Below are positions 43,289 through 52,722 of a stretch of 64,000 nucleotides of DNA, piece after piece (position 1 is the first letter of the stretch; each line of letters starts with the position of its first letter). The stretch covers positions 744,001 to 808,000 of the forward strand of contig CAVZLL010000001.1 in assembly GCA_963776225.1 (NCBI GenBank), given 5' to 3'. Origin of the DNA: Bog-756 sp963776225 (GTDB lineage: Bacteria > Actinomycetota > Acidimicrobiia > Acidimicrobiales > RAAP-2). The position numbers were made by a program, and so were the translations under genes. The notes under the pieces were generated by a model, which saw only the letters and a list, made by a program, of their open reading frames with translations, did not search any database and was not told the origin of the DNA.

Positions 43289-44392
43289 TCACCTCGGGAT
43301 CGGTGATGGCCCTCGCTCGTGAATCGCGATGGCGTCTCGCCCCGCTCGCTTCACTTGATAGAGCGCGAAGTCAGCGTCGTCGAGTAGGTGCTCGACACTC
43401 GGCATCGATCGATCGAGACCACCGACTCCAATACTCAGGGTCACGGGAACCTCAACTGCGGCAGGCAGGTTCTGACGGATGCGTTCGGCGACGCCTACGG
43501 CACTGGAAACATCGGTGTCTGGGAGAAGCACGGCAAACTCGTCCCCTCCAGTGCGGCTGATCAAATCAAAGGCTCTTCCGCACTGCTGCAGTACGGCCCC
43601 GATGCTGGCAAGCACATGGTCACCGACGACATGGCCGTAGGTGTCGTTGACGGACTTGAACTGGTCGACATCAATCATCAGGAGGCTCAATGGACTCCGA
43701 TTGCGGACTGAACGGGCGATCTCCCCCTCCATTCGCTGGCGTAGCACTCGCCGGACGGCACAGCCTGTCAGTTCGTCAATGGCCGCCATCTCCGCCAATG
43801 CTGTCTGAAGCTGTGCCTCGTGTTGCTCGATGTGCGTCCGATTGATCGCGGCGGCAACTGTGAGTACGGAGGCACCCGCGAGCACCGCAAAGAGAAGGAA
43901 GGCCCGTCCCGAAGAGCTTGCGGCGTCACGATCGATCAGGGCCACAAGTGCCAAAGCCACCATGGCGGCAATGCCACAGATCCCTGCGGCTCGAGGGGTG
44001 AACATCAGAGTGCCGTAGATCAACGGGAGGAAGAGCAGTATGAGGAGCGGGCTATTCATACCGGAGTCCAGAATCGCGACACTGGCGACTCCGAATGCCG
44101 ACAATGCAGTCCAGCTCACTGAATACGTTGCGCACCACGGCTTCGAGGCCACCACCCGCGCCAACGACATGCCTACTAGGGCCAGCAGGAGCCAGAGGAT
44201 AGCCGTCGCCCACAGAATTGAGCGATGGGGCCCCTTAGGAGTGAGGGCGAGGTAGCCGACGACCACAAGCGTCTCGGCCAGGAAGATGCCGAATCCGATA
44301 CGTATGTGCGTGAGCCAGAACGCTCGCCATGCCGCTCGTTCCGCGTCCGCTCCAAGTGCGCCGTCGAGCAACTCCTGCCTGTTCGAGTTCAT
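43289..44392 (-). CDS. Membrane diguanylate cyclase (GGDEF)
   Basis: This is a 367-aa protein with six hydrophobic segments between about residues 25 and 185 and a C-terminal GGDEF domain (about 205-360). The active site is 'SRTGGDEFAVLLPD', and the inhibitory RxxD site (RAFD) is five residues before GGDEF. 'MIDVDQFKSVNDTYGHVVGD' carries the metal ligands. The entry motif reads 'AIDELTGCAVRRVL', a slight variant of the usual 'LTGLxNR'. The ATG at 44392 follows GAAGGGCAGAG. It should make cyclic di-GMP under control of the membrane sensor region. Confidence 0.93.
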   Translation of the reverse strand: MNSNRQELLDGALGADAERAAWRAFWLTHIRIGFGIFLAETLVVVGYLALTPKGPHRSILWATAILWLLLALVGMSLARVVASKPWCATYSVSWTALSAFGVASVAILDSGMNSPLLILLFLPLIYGTLMFTPRAAGICGIAAMVALALVALIDRDAASSSGRAFLLFAVLAGASVLTVAAAINRTHIEQHEAQLQTALAEMAAIDELTGCAVRRVLRQRMEGEIARSVRNRSPLSLLMIDVDQFKSVNDTYGHVVGDHVLASIGAVLQQCGRAFDLISRTGGDEFAVLLPDTDVSSAVGVAERIRQNLPAAVEVPVTLSIGVGGLDRSMPSVEHLLDDADFALYQVKRAGRDAIAIHERGPSPIPR

Positions 44393-44667
44393 GAACCACT
44401 CTGCCCTTCAAGAGTGTCTCCTGTTGACATCGGCCGACTCGAGCCGCCTCTTTAACACCTCCGATGACGGCTCTCTGACTCGCTTTCCTGGCCGGTAGAT
44501 CGGAGGCGGGTAGAACTGAGGGTGGCCGTGACCGGCCCGCCGGGGAAGCAACCTCTCCAGCCGAGGGGCACCGGTTGCTCACGAGCTGTGTCGACGCCTT
44601 GTAGGTGTCGAGAACTTCATCCGTTTGCCGACCAGGACATCCCTGGAAACGGGCCCTGACCAGGACC

Positions 44668-44788
44668 GTGGGAAATCCGGGCAATAGGGTGGGGAACGGA
44701 TCCAAAGACGCACCGGTCACCGCTGGGTGATAGCCCATCAACCACCAATCAACCGACCCACCGACCCACCGACCCACCGACCAGGGAC
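44668..44788 (-). repeat. Dispersed intergenic repeat, copy 1
   Basis: On the minus strand it reads a GGTC/GGTT microsatellite, then GGTGGTTGATGGGCTATC, GCGGTGACC and two CCCAC-containing boxes (TTCCCCACCC, GATTTCCCAC). It lacks the CGACAAAACC core. It lies in the 484-bp gap 44393-44876 after the NlpC-type gene. The rest of that gap shows no gene. Confidence 0.65.
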
Positions 44789-44876
44789 GCCTGAATTGTA
44801 GAAGGCGTTGCGGCCGATGCCGGACCGGCAGGTATTGGGCGCGTCGGGTGGCACCCCCTTGCCACCGTGGGTCAAC

Positions 44877-46235
44877 TCACGCTGGGACAGCGCCCACGAT
44901 GTCGGAGACGTGCACGCCGAGCCCGGGCAGCGACCCGGTGAAGCCTGCGTCACCGAAGCCGAAGACCCCGCCGTCGCGGCCGATCAGCAGGTAGCCGAGG
45001 CCGTCCTTGGAGGGTACGATGCCGATGATGTCCGTGACCGGCACCCCGAGGGTGGGGAGGTCGCCGAAGCTGCCCGCGTCGCCGACGTTGGTCACCAGGC
45101 CATCTGACCCGACCACCCAGTAGCCGCGCCCGTCCGCGGTCGAGGTGATCGCCGCTGCGCCTGCCGGTGCGTTGCCCGACCAGTGGGCATCCCCGAAGGC
45201 GTAGACGCTGCCGTCTGCTCCGACCAACAGGTAGCCCTTGTCGTCCGCGGTGGCGGCGATACCGACGATGTCGGAGACGTGCACACCGATGCCCGGCAGC
45301 GAACCCTCAAAAGGCGCCTTGAAGGAGAAAACCCCTCCGTCGCGGCCGACCACGAAGTAGCCTGTCCCCGCAGAGGTGGGCACGATGCCGACAATGTCGG
45401 ACACGGCGACCCCGGTGCCCGGAAGCGAATTGACGTAGGGGGCATTGAACGCGAAGACGCCTCCGTCGGAGCCGACGAGGTAATAGCCGGTCCTGGTGGC
45501 CGAGGGCACGATTCCGGTGACGTCACTGACGTGGATCCCGAGCCCAGGCAGCGAGCCGTGGAAGGCGCCGCCGAACGCGAAGACCCCTCCGTCGGAACCC
45601 ACGAGATCGTAGTTGCTGACAATGATCGGGGCCGTCGGAGTGGTCGGAGTGGCCTTCCAGAATCGGACCCCCGCTATGAGCGGATAATCCTCGCCGTTGC
45701 CGCCGGGGGCGTTGTTGCTGATCGAGTGCAGCGCGACGACGTCGCCCGTGTAGCGCGTGTCCCACACCATCCCATTGCCGGCGTAGATGCCCGAGTGCAC
45801 GTACTGGGTCACATCCGTACCGGACCCGAAGAACACCGCGTCGCCCGGAAGCAGGTTGGCTTGATTGGTGATGAATTGCTCCCCGCCGTTGGGGAACGGC
45901 TGCCCTCCGCCGCTCGGAACCATGTCTCCAGTCCCCTGATAGACCGCATACTGGGCGAAGCTCATGCAGTTGAACCCCGGAGCCGTGCACCCGCCCCCAT
46001 TGCTCGGACCGTCGATTCCCCCTCCGCTGCCGCAGTAAGGGACACCGGCCTGCGACGCTGCGGCGTTGAGGATCGCGTCCTCCTGGCTCATCGCCGGTCT
46101 CGGACCTGAATGCGGGGCGGCCGCCGACGACACAACCCCACCGAGGAGACTCGTCCCAGCGATGCCTACCATGACCACGACCGGCAGGAACAGCTTCGAA
46201 ACCGACCAGATCCCACCCTTCGAGGTTCCCGTCAT
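44877..46235 (-). CDS. Secreted NlpC/P60-like peptidase with six C-terminal repeats
   Basis: The protein has 452 aa from the ATG at 46235, which follows GAGGAGGGG. A signal peptide (LFLPVVVMVGIAGTSLLGGV) precedes an NlpC/P60-type cysteine peptidase domain (about residues 45-205). The Cys90 in 'FNCMSFAQYAVYQG' and the His in 'YVHSGIYAGNGMVWD' are the expected catalytic pair. Such enzymes cut peptidoglycan peptides. Residues about 215-452 are six repeats of the 'GYYLVGSDGGVFAFNAPY' kind, related to those of the GH43-like protein. The repeats may form a six-blade propeller for substrate binding. A 37-codon copy of its 3' end lies at 32224-32337. Confidence 0.86.
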   Translation of the reverse strand: MTGTSKGGIWSVSKLFLPVVVMVGIAGTSLLGGVVSSAAAPHSGPRPAMSQEDAILNAAASQAGVPYCGSGGGIDGPSNGGGCTAPGFNCMSFAQYAVYQGTGDMVPSGGGQPFPNGGEQFITNQANLLPGDAVFFGSGTDVTQYVHSGIYAGNGMVWDTRYTGDVVALHSISNNAPGGNGEDYPLIAGVRFWKATPTTPTAPIIVSNYDLVGSDGGVFAFGGAFHGSLPGLGIHVSDVTGIVPSATRTGYYLVGSDGGVFAFNAPYVNSLPGTGVAVSDIVGIVPTSAGTGYFVVGRDGGVFSFKAPFEGSLPGIGVHVSDIVGIAATADDKGYLLVGADGSVYAFGDAHWSGNAPAGAAAITSTADGRGYWVVGSDGLVTNVGDAGSFGDLPTLGVPVTDIIGIVPSKDGLGYLLIGRDGGVFGFGDAGFTGSLPGLGVHVSDIVGAVPA

Positions 46236-46471
46236 GCACCCCTCCTCGACCGGCTTCGGGGCGCCGGCGCTACCCCTCCGTGTCAAAGATCGGCACATAC
46301 GTTCTCGAACTTGAGACAGCATCCGAAGGCGATGGTGAAAGCACGTGCCCGAATCCGCCTCAGGTTCGTCAAGTTGGGCAGATCCGCCCCTGAGGCAGTT
46401 CCAGGTCTCGACCCTGTGAATGCAGGGAAGTCATCCAAGCTCTTCAGCAGGATCTTTATCGAAGGCAACGA

Positions 46472-46601
46472 GGTGGGAAATCCGGACCAACAGCGTGGGA
46501 AGTGGTAACCGGCATGGTCACCGTTCATGCAGCTGAGTGGGGTTTTGTCGGTAGCCCACCAACCAACCACCACCACCAACTCACCGACCGACCGACCGAC
46601 T
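46472..46601 (-). repeat. Dispersed intergenic repeat, copy 2
   Basis: The minus strand reads a GGTC microsatellite, GGTTGGTTGGTGGGCTACC, GACAAAACCCC, GAACGGTGACC, TTCCCACGCTGTTGG and GATTTCCCACC. It matches copies at 53109-53230 and 58700-58808 along its whole length. It sits in the 527-bp gap 46236-46762 between the NlpC-type gene and the ATPase gene. The remainder of the gap has no recognised gene. Confidence 0.8.
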
Positions 46602-46762
46602 GGTGGGTGTCGACAGGACTTCTCGGGTCGCGTCGACAAACCAGAAGTGACTGGGCCGGTCGATCACTGAAGGTGGCATTGAGATGCTTGCGTCCACCTC
46701 CGTAGGCCTTGTCGGTCGGACTCGCTCTGGCGACGATGAGTCCGGGCAGTCAGACTTGATCT

Positions 46763-49459
46763 GTGGGTTTAGCCGCGCGCGCCCCCGTAGGGGAGTTGGA
46801 CCTCGCTGGTGCCGCCGGCCTGGCGCCCGGCGAGGTGTTGTCGCGCCTAGGGAGTGGCCCTGACGGTCTTTCCTCCGACGAAGTGACCGAGCGACTGAGG
46901 CAGTTCGGGCCGAACGCGCTCGGTACGCATCGGGTACACGCCACCGCCGTCCTCTTCCGCCAGCTCCGCAATCCGATCCTGATCCTGCTTCTTATCGCCG
47001 CCTTGATATCGGGGCTTACCGGAGGAGGTACGAACGCGGTGATCATCGCCGTGATCGTCGTCTTGAGTGTCGGACTGGGCTTCTTCAATGAGTATCGGGC
47101 GGAGCTGGCGATGGCCTCTCTCCGGGCCAAGATCCGACAGGAAGCCGAAGTTCGTAGGGACGGACGGGTGAGTCGGGTCGAAGTCACGAACCTCGTGCCC
47201 GGTGACGTGGTGTCGCTCCGCATCGGCGTCCTGGTACCGGCCGACATCCGTTTGCTCAAGGTCGACGAACTCGAGTGTGACGAAGGTGTACTGACGGGCG
47301 AGTCGATGCCGGTGGCAAAGTCGGTGGCCCCCGTCACCGGCCGTCAGCCGCTGGACCAGCCGGGGTGCGCCTTCATGGGGACGATCGTCCATCAGGGATC
47401 GGCCATTGGGGTGGTGGTTCGGACCGGAGCGGACACCGCCTTCGGGCAGATCGCTGCCGGTCTGTCCGAGAAGCAGGGTCAGACTGCCTTTGAAGCGGGC
47501 TTGTCACGCTTCTCGCGCTTCTTGTTTGGCGTAGCCGGCATCCTGACGGCGTTCATCTTCATCGTGAACGTGGCGCTGGCTCGGCCTCTCATCGAGGCAC
47601 TGCTCTTCTCTCTGGCCATCGCCGTGGGCATCGCCCCCGAAATGATGCCGGCGATCGTGACGGTAAGCCTCTCCGCCGGTTCGAGCGCGCTTGCGGCGAA
47701 GAAGGTCCTCGTGAAGAGGCTCGTTGCCATCGAGGACCTGGGCAATATCGAGATCCTTTTCACCGACAAGACGGGCACCCTCACCGAAGGGGCGATTACC
47801 TTCGAGCGTGCGTTGGACGCCAATGGGCGCGCGAGCGATCGCCCGCTACTTCTCGGGCTCGTGTGCAACGAAGCGACCGTTACCGACGGGAAACCGGTCG
47901 GTGGGAATGCACTGGACCAAGCATGTTGGTCGGCCCCCGATGCAGCTTCCGGACAAGGGGTCGCCACAAGCACTGCTGCCTATCAGAGGCTCGGCGTTCT
48001 TCCCTTCGACCACGAGCGGCAGCTCGCCTCCGTGCTGGTGAAGGATCCTGATGGGAAGCCGCTCGTGATCACCAAAGGCGCCCCCGAGGTCCTGCTAGAC
48101 CGATGCGCGCTTGTCCCCGACGGCGCTCGACGGGCGCTTGAGGTGCTGTTCTCCGAGGGAGCCCGGGTGGTGGCCGTGGGGACCTGCTCCGCCGAGGGCA
48201 TCGAGGCGCTCACCGCGGCGGACGAGCAGGGGCTGACGTTGGAAGGTTTCTTGACCTTCACCGATCGCCCGAAGGCCGACGCCGGCTCCTCCATCGCCAA
48301 ACTCGAACGGCTGGGGGTGGAGGTGAAGATCATCACCGGGGACAACGGTCTGGTGGCGGCCAAAGTGTGTTCGGACATCGGAGTCGACTGCGCGGGGGTG
48401 CTCACTGGCACCGAGGTCGAGTCCCTCGATGACGACCACCTCGAAGCGGCGATCCTGACCACAACTGTGTTCGCCCGGATCGGCCCCGATCAGAAGTCGC
48501 GGATCATCAAGGTGGCCCGCCGAACCGGAAAGGATGTCGCGTTCCTTGGCGACGGAGTCAACGACGCGGTGGCGCTGCACCATGCCGATGTCGGGATCTC
48601 GGTGGACTCAGGAACGGACGTGGCTAAGGACGCCGCTGACGTAGTGCTACTCGAGAAGGATCTCGGGGTGCTGGCCGAAGGCGTGATGGAGGGTCGCCGC
48701 ATCTTCGCCAACACCATGAAGTACGTCCTGATGGCCACGTCCTCGAACTTCGGCAATATGTTCAGTGCGGCCGGTGCCTCTGTGTTCCTGACCTTCCTGC
48801 CCATGCTGCCGTCGCAGATCCTTCTCAACAACTTGCTCTACAACGCCGGTCAGCTGGTGATCCCGACCGACCGAGTGGACCCCGAGGCTCTCACCCGGCC
48901 AGCCGCATGGGACATGAAGTTCATCCGGAGATTCATGATCGTGTTCGGTCCCGTGAGCTCTGTCTTCGACTTCATCACCTTCTGGGTCATGCTCTCGCTG
49001 CTCCACGCCGGTCACGTCGAGTTCAGGACCGGCTGGTTTGTCGAGTCGATCGCCACCCAGACCCTCGTCGTCTACGTGATCCGGACCCGGCGGGTCCCGT
49101 TCTTCAGGAGCCGACCCAGCCTGCCTATGCTTCTCGTACCGACCGGGGCGGCCCTAGTCGGTGCGATCCTTCCGTACACGGGATTGGCCAACCTGCTGGG
49201 CTTCACGCCGCTGCCCACACAGTTCTTCCTTATCCTGTTCGCAATGGTGATCGTCTACCTGTTCCTGGTCGAGCTGGCGAAGACCCGATTCTACCGAGCG
49301 CCCCACGCCAAGACCCCGCGGATCGCTTCCACTCACGTCGAAAGGCTGGAACGGCGTATCCGGCGCCGGGCATTCCGCTTCATTCGCCACCCGAACCACG
49401 GGTCGACGAACGGGATTGGAGGCAACCTCCCGGCGTCGCGGAGCACTGCTGGCAACTGA
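46763..49459 (+). CDS. Magnesium-transporting P-type ATPase (MgtA/MgtB type)
   Basis: This is an 898-aa P-type ATPase. Phosphorylation motif 'DKTGTLT' has its Asp at residue 335. 'LTGES', 'KGAPEVLLDRC', 'TGDNGLVAAK' and 'GDGVNDAVALHHADVGISVD' are all present. The fourth membrane helix reads 'AVGIAPEMMPAIVTVSL', as in MgtA-type magnesium importers rather than Ca or Na pumps. Ten membrane helices are expected and visible in three clusters. The GTG start at 46763 has no clear ribosome site. It lies between two copies of the dispersed repeat and is the only non-secreted protein gene among them. Confidence 0.9.
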   Translation: MGLAARAPVGELDLAGAAGLAPGEVLSRLGSGPDGLSSDEVTERLRQFGPNALGTHRVHATAVLFRQLRNPILILLLIAALISGLTGGGTNAVIIAVIVVLSVGLGFFNEYRAELAMASLRAKIRQEAEVRRDGRVSRVEVTNLVPGDVVSLRIGVLVPADIRLLKVDELECDEGVLTGESMPVAKSVAPVTGRQPLDQPGCAFMGTIVHQGSAIGVVVRTGADTAFGQIAAGLSEKQGQTAFEAGLSRFSRFLFGVAGILTAFIFIVNVALARPLIEALLFSLAIAVGIAPEMMPAIVTVSLSAGSSALAAKKVLVKRLVAIEDLGNIEILFTDKTGTLTEGAITFERALDANGRASDRPLLLGLVCNEATVTDGKPVGGNALDQACWSAPDAASGQGVATSTAAYQRLGVLPFDHERQLASVLVKDPDGKPLVITKGAPEVLLDRCALVPDGARRALEVLFSEGARVVAVGTCSAEGIEALTAADEQGLTLEGFLTFTDRPKADAGSSIAKLERLGVEVKIITGDNGLVAAKVCSDIGVDCAGVLTGTEVESLDDDHLEAAILTTTVFARIGPDQKSRIIKVARRTGKDVAFLGDGVNDAVALHHADVGISVDSGTDVAKDAADVVLLEKDLGVLAEGVMEGRRIFANTMKYVLMATSSNFGNMFSAAGASVFLTFLPMLPSQILLNNLLYNAGQLVIPTDRVDPEALTRPAAWDMKFIRRFMIVFGPVSSVFDFITFWVMLSLLHAGHVEFRTGWFVESIATQTLVVYVIRTRRVPFFRSRPSLPMLLVPTGAALVGAILPYTGLANLLGFTPLPTQFFLILFAMVIVYLFLVELAKTRFYRAPHAKTPRIASTHVERLERRIRRRAFRFIRHPNHGSTNGIGGNLPASRSTAGN

Positions 49460-49545
49460 ATCCGAGTTCGCCACCCTGTGGGTGCCAAGAATGTCATCCG
49501 TGTCGCTGACTCAGGTCCTTCCCAAGCACATGCCCTGGCCAGGGA

Positions 49546-49639
49546 AGTGGGAAACCTGGAGCAACAGCGTGGGAAATGGTACTCAACTGGGCTCATTCCG
49601 ACCTGGGCACCATGATTTTGTTGCTAGCCCTCGGTTGTT
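49546..49639 (-). repeat. Dispersed intergenic repeat, copy 3 (diverged)
   Basis: The minus strand reads AACCGAGGGCTAGC, AACAAAATC, CATTTCCCACGCTGTTG and GGTTTCCCAC. The two TTCCCAC boxes and their spacing are kept, while the left part has decayed. It lies in the 386-bp gap 49460-49845, which has no other recognised feature. Confidence 0.65.
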
Positions 49640-49845
49640 AACGATTCAGGAAGCTCCCGGACCAGCGACACAAACGACCTCTCTTCGGATTTCAGCGAGG
49701 CTCAGAGGGTCGGGGACCTGCCATTCTCAGCGAGAACGTCGTGCAACGACTGAGGGACACCGGTTGCCGGTACAGCCTTTCGGTGCTATGCCTTCCGACA
49801 GGCGGGTGTGTGGGCGGCACCCCAGAGCGGAGGGGTGCTGGTCTG

Positions 49846-52722
49846 ATGACAACAGCACGGAAGAACCTCAAGTCGTTTCTGGCCGGGCTGCTGGTGTCCG
49901 GTGGTGCGTTTGTCGGGGTCCTGGTCGGAGGAGCGACGCCTGCGTCGGCGACTTCGGCCACCCTCTACGTGTCGACCACCGGAACCGGCAACTGTACGAG
50001 CCCGGCCAATGCCTGCAGTGCCATCTCGGGAGCCGTCAGCCAAGCGACCAGCGGCGCCTACGCGGGCGACGACGTCATCATCGAGGTGGCCGCTGGGACC
50101 TACCTCGAGAACGACAGCCTCAGCGTCTCGTCCCTCTCGTCGCTCACCATCGCCGGAGCCGGTGCGTCGTCGACCGTCGTCAACGGCGGCGGCCTGAGCT
50201 CCGTGATCACCGTCAACTCCGGCACGGTGACCATCTCGGGATTGACGGTTGAGAACGGGTATGTGTCGAACTCCAGCGGCGGCGGGATCGACAATTTCGG
50301 CACCACCACTGTCACCAACAGCGTCATCACCGGCAACGCCGCCGGTAACGGCGCTCACGGTGCCGGCCTCTACAACGACGGCTCGCTTTCCGTGTCCGAC
50401 AGCACCGTGTCCGACAACACCGGGGGAGGAGGTGCCGGGATCTACAACTTCTCCGGGCAGCTGTCCGTGTCCGACTCCACGATCTCGGGCAACACCACGT
50501 CCTTGAACGGGGGCGGCGTGTCCAACGATTCTGTCGGGGCGACCGCCACGATCACCGACAGTACGTTCTCGGGCAACAGCGCTGCCGTTGGCGGCGCTCT
50601 CTATGTGGGCCGTGAGCCCGTCACGCTCGCGGCCAGCACGATCGTCGGTAACAGCGCGAGTGCGGGCGACGGGGGTGGCATCGCCAACTTCTCGACCCTT
50701 GACATGGCCAGCGATATCATGGCCGACAACGGGCAGGGCCTCGACTGTGGGTCGATCGGCTCGGCGGTGACCGACCTCGGGTACAACATCGACGACAACG
50801 GGTCCTGCGGGTTCTCCGCGACCGGGAGTATCAGCAGCTCGTCCTCGCTGGACGCCTCCCTCGCTCCCCTTGCAGACAATGGCGGACCGACCGAGACGAT
50901 CCTCCCCACGGGGGGCAGTCCGGCAGCCGGGGCGATCCCGAATCCGATCACGGTCGATGCGATACAGCTCTGCCCGACCACCGACCAGCGTGGGACCCCC
51001 AGCGCGCTGAACGCGGCCTGCAACATGGGTGCGGTGCAGGGCGTCGTGGGCCCACCCACCATCAGCGGATTTACCCCGTCGTCGGGCTCAGCGGGCACTG
51101 TGGTGACCATCACCGGGACCAACCTCCTCGGTGCAACTGAGGTGTCCTTCAACGGCACAGCGGGCACCGTCACCGCGGTCGGACAGACAGAGATCACGGT
51201 GACGGTGCCAACGGGTGCCACGACCGGGTACATCACCGTCACCACTCCCAGTGGGAGTGTGACCAGCGCCAGCAAATTCTCCTATACAGGACCCACCATC
51301 ACCGGGTTCACCCCGCCCTCGGGCCCACCCGGCACGGTGGTGACCATTACCGGGACCAGCCTCGCCGGTGCAACTGAGGTGTCCTTCAACGGCAAGGCGG
51401 GTACCATCACCAGCGATACGCCTACGAAGATCACGGTGAAGGTGCCAACGGGCGCCGCGACCGGCTACATCACAGTCACTACTCCAAGCGGCAATGCGAC
51501 CAGCGCCACCAAATTCATCTATACGGGACCCACTATCACCGGGTTCACCCCGTCGTCGGGCCCACCCGGCACGCTGGTCACCATCACCGGGACCTTCCTC
51601 TCCCATGCAACTGCGGTGGGCTTCAACGGCATAAAGGGCACCGTCACCAGCGACACGGCAACGAAGATCACGGTGAAGGTGCCCACGGGTGCCACGACCG
51701 GCTACATCCAAGTCGTCACAGTCAGTAACGGGTCAGCGATCAGCGCAACCACATTCACCGATGCAGCACCCACCATCACCGGGTTCACCCCGTCGTGGGG
51801 CCTACCCGGCACGGTGGTGACAATCACCGGGACCAACCTCTCCGCTGCAACTGCGGTGAGCTTCAACCGCATAAAGGGCACCGTCACGAGCGACACGTCT
51901 ACGAAGATCACGGTGAAGGTGCCCGCAGGTGCTACGACCGGCTACATCGAAGTCGTCACTTCCTTTGGAAGTGTGACCAGCCCCACCGAATTCGCCGTAT
52001 CATCGGGCCCACCCACCATCACCGGGTTCACTCCTTCGTCGGGCCCACCCGCCACTGTGGTGACCATCACCGGGACCAACCTCTCCGGTGCAACTGAGGT
52101 GACCTTCAACGGCAAGGCGGGCACCGGCACCAGCGACACGTCTACGAAGATCACGGTGAAGGTGCCAACGGGCGCCGCGACCGGCTACATCACAGTCACT
52201 ACTCCAAGCGGCAATGCGACCAGCGCCACCAAATTCATCTATACGGGACCCACCATCACCGGGTTCACCCCGTCGTCGGGCCCACCCGGCACGCTGGTGA
52301 CCATCACCGGGACCAAACTCTCCCATGCAACTGCGGTGTCCTTCAACGGCATAAAGGGCACCGTCACCAGCGACACGGCAACGAAGATCACGGTGAAGGT
52401 GCCCACGGGTGCCACGACCGGCTACATCCAAGTCGTCACAGTCAGTAACGGGTCAGCGATCAGCGCAACCACATTCACCGATGCAGGACCCACCATCACC
52501 GGGTTCACCCCGTCGTTTGGCCCACCCGGCACAGCGGTGACCATTACCGGGACCAATCTCTCCGGTGCACATGTGACCTTCAACGGCACAGCGGGCGGCG
52601 TCACCAGCGACACGTCCACGACGATCAAGGTGAAGGTGCCGATGGGTGCCAAGACCGGCTACATCACAGTCACCACTTCCTTAGGAAGTGCGACCAGTGC
52701 CACCAAATTCGCCGTAGAGTGA
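49846..52722 (+). CDS. Secreted beta-helix protein with seven IPT/TIG domains
   Basis: This is a 958-aa protein from the ATG at 49846 (GGAGGGG upstream), with signal peptide 'FLAGLLVSGGAFVGVLVGG'. Residues about 35-370 form a polymorphic-type right-handed beta-helix, with repeated 'SGNTTSLNGGGVSN', 'TFSGNSAAVGGALYV' and 'IVGNSASAGDGGGIAN' turns, and end in 'DQRGTP-AACNMGAVQ', a common terminal signature of these outer proteins. Seven IPT/TIG domains of about 80 residues follow, each starting like 'PTITGFTPSSGPPGTVVTIT'. No anchor is seen. It probably acts as a surface or extracellular adhesin or carbohydrate-binding protein. Confidence 0.87.
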   Translation: MTTARKNLKSFLAGLLVSGGAFVGVLVGGATPASATSATLYVSTTGTGNCTSPANACSAISGAVSQATSGAYAGDDVIIEVAAGTYLENDSLSVSSLSSLTIAGAGASSTVVNGGGLSSVITVNSGTVTISGLTVENGYVSNSSGGGIDNFGTTTVTNSVITGNAAGNGAHGAGLYNDGSLSVSDSTVSDNTGGGGAGIYNFSGQLSVSDSTISGNTTSLNGGGVSNDSVGATATITDSTFSGNSAAVGGALYVGREPVTLAASTIVGNSASAGDGGGIANFSTLDMASDIMADNGQGLDCGSIGSAVTDLGYNIDDNGSCGFSATGSISSSSSLDASLAPLADNGGPTETILPTGGSPAAGAIPNPITVDAIQLCPTTDQRGTPSALNAACNMGAVQGVVGPPTISGFTPSSGSAGTVVTITGTNLLGATEVSFNGTAGTVTAVGQTEITVTVPTGATTGYITVTTPSGSVTSASKFSYTGPTITGFTPPSGPPGTVVTITGTSLAGATEVSFNGKAGTITSDTPTKITVKVPTGAATGYITVTTPSGNATSATKFIYTGPTITGFTPSSGPPGTLVTITGTFLSHATAVGFNGIKGTVTSDTATKITVKVPTGATTGYIQVVTVSNGSAISATTFTDAAPTITGFTPSWGLPGTVVTITGTNLSAATAVSFNRIKGTVTSDTSTKITVKVPAGATTGYIEVVTSFGSVTSPTEFAVSSGPPTITGFTPSSGPPATVVTITGTNLSGATEVTFNGKAGTGTSDTSTKITVKVPTGAATGYITVTTPSGNATSATKFIYTGPTITGFTPSSGPPGTLVTITGTKLSHATAVSFNGIKGTVTSDTATKITVKVPTGATTGYIQVVTVSNGSAISATTFTDAGPTITGFTPSFGPPGTAVTITGTNLSGAHVTFNGTAGGVTSDTSTTIKVKVPMGAKTGYITVTTSLGSATSATKFAVE
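51300..52495 (+). repeat. Long direct repeat at exact 720-bp offset inside the TIG gene
   Basis: Bases about 51300-51775 match 52020-52495 almost perfectly, covering about two TIG domains. The longest matching stretch includes silent sites. A three-domain unit (240 bp each) appears to have been duplicated in tandem. Confidence 0.82.
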
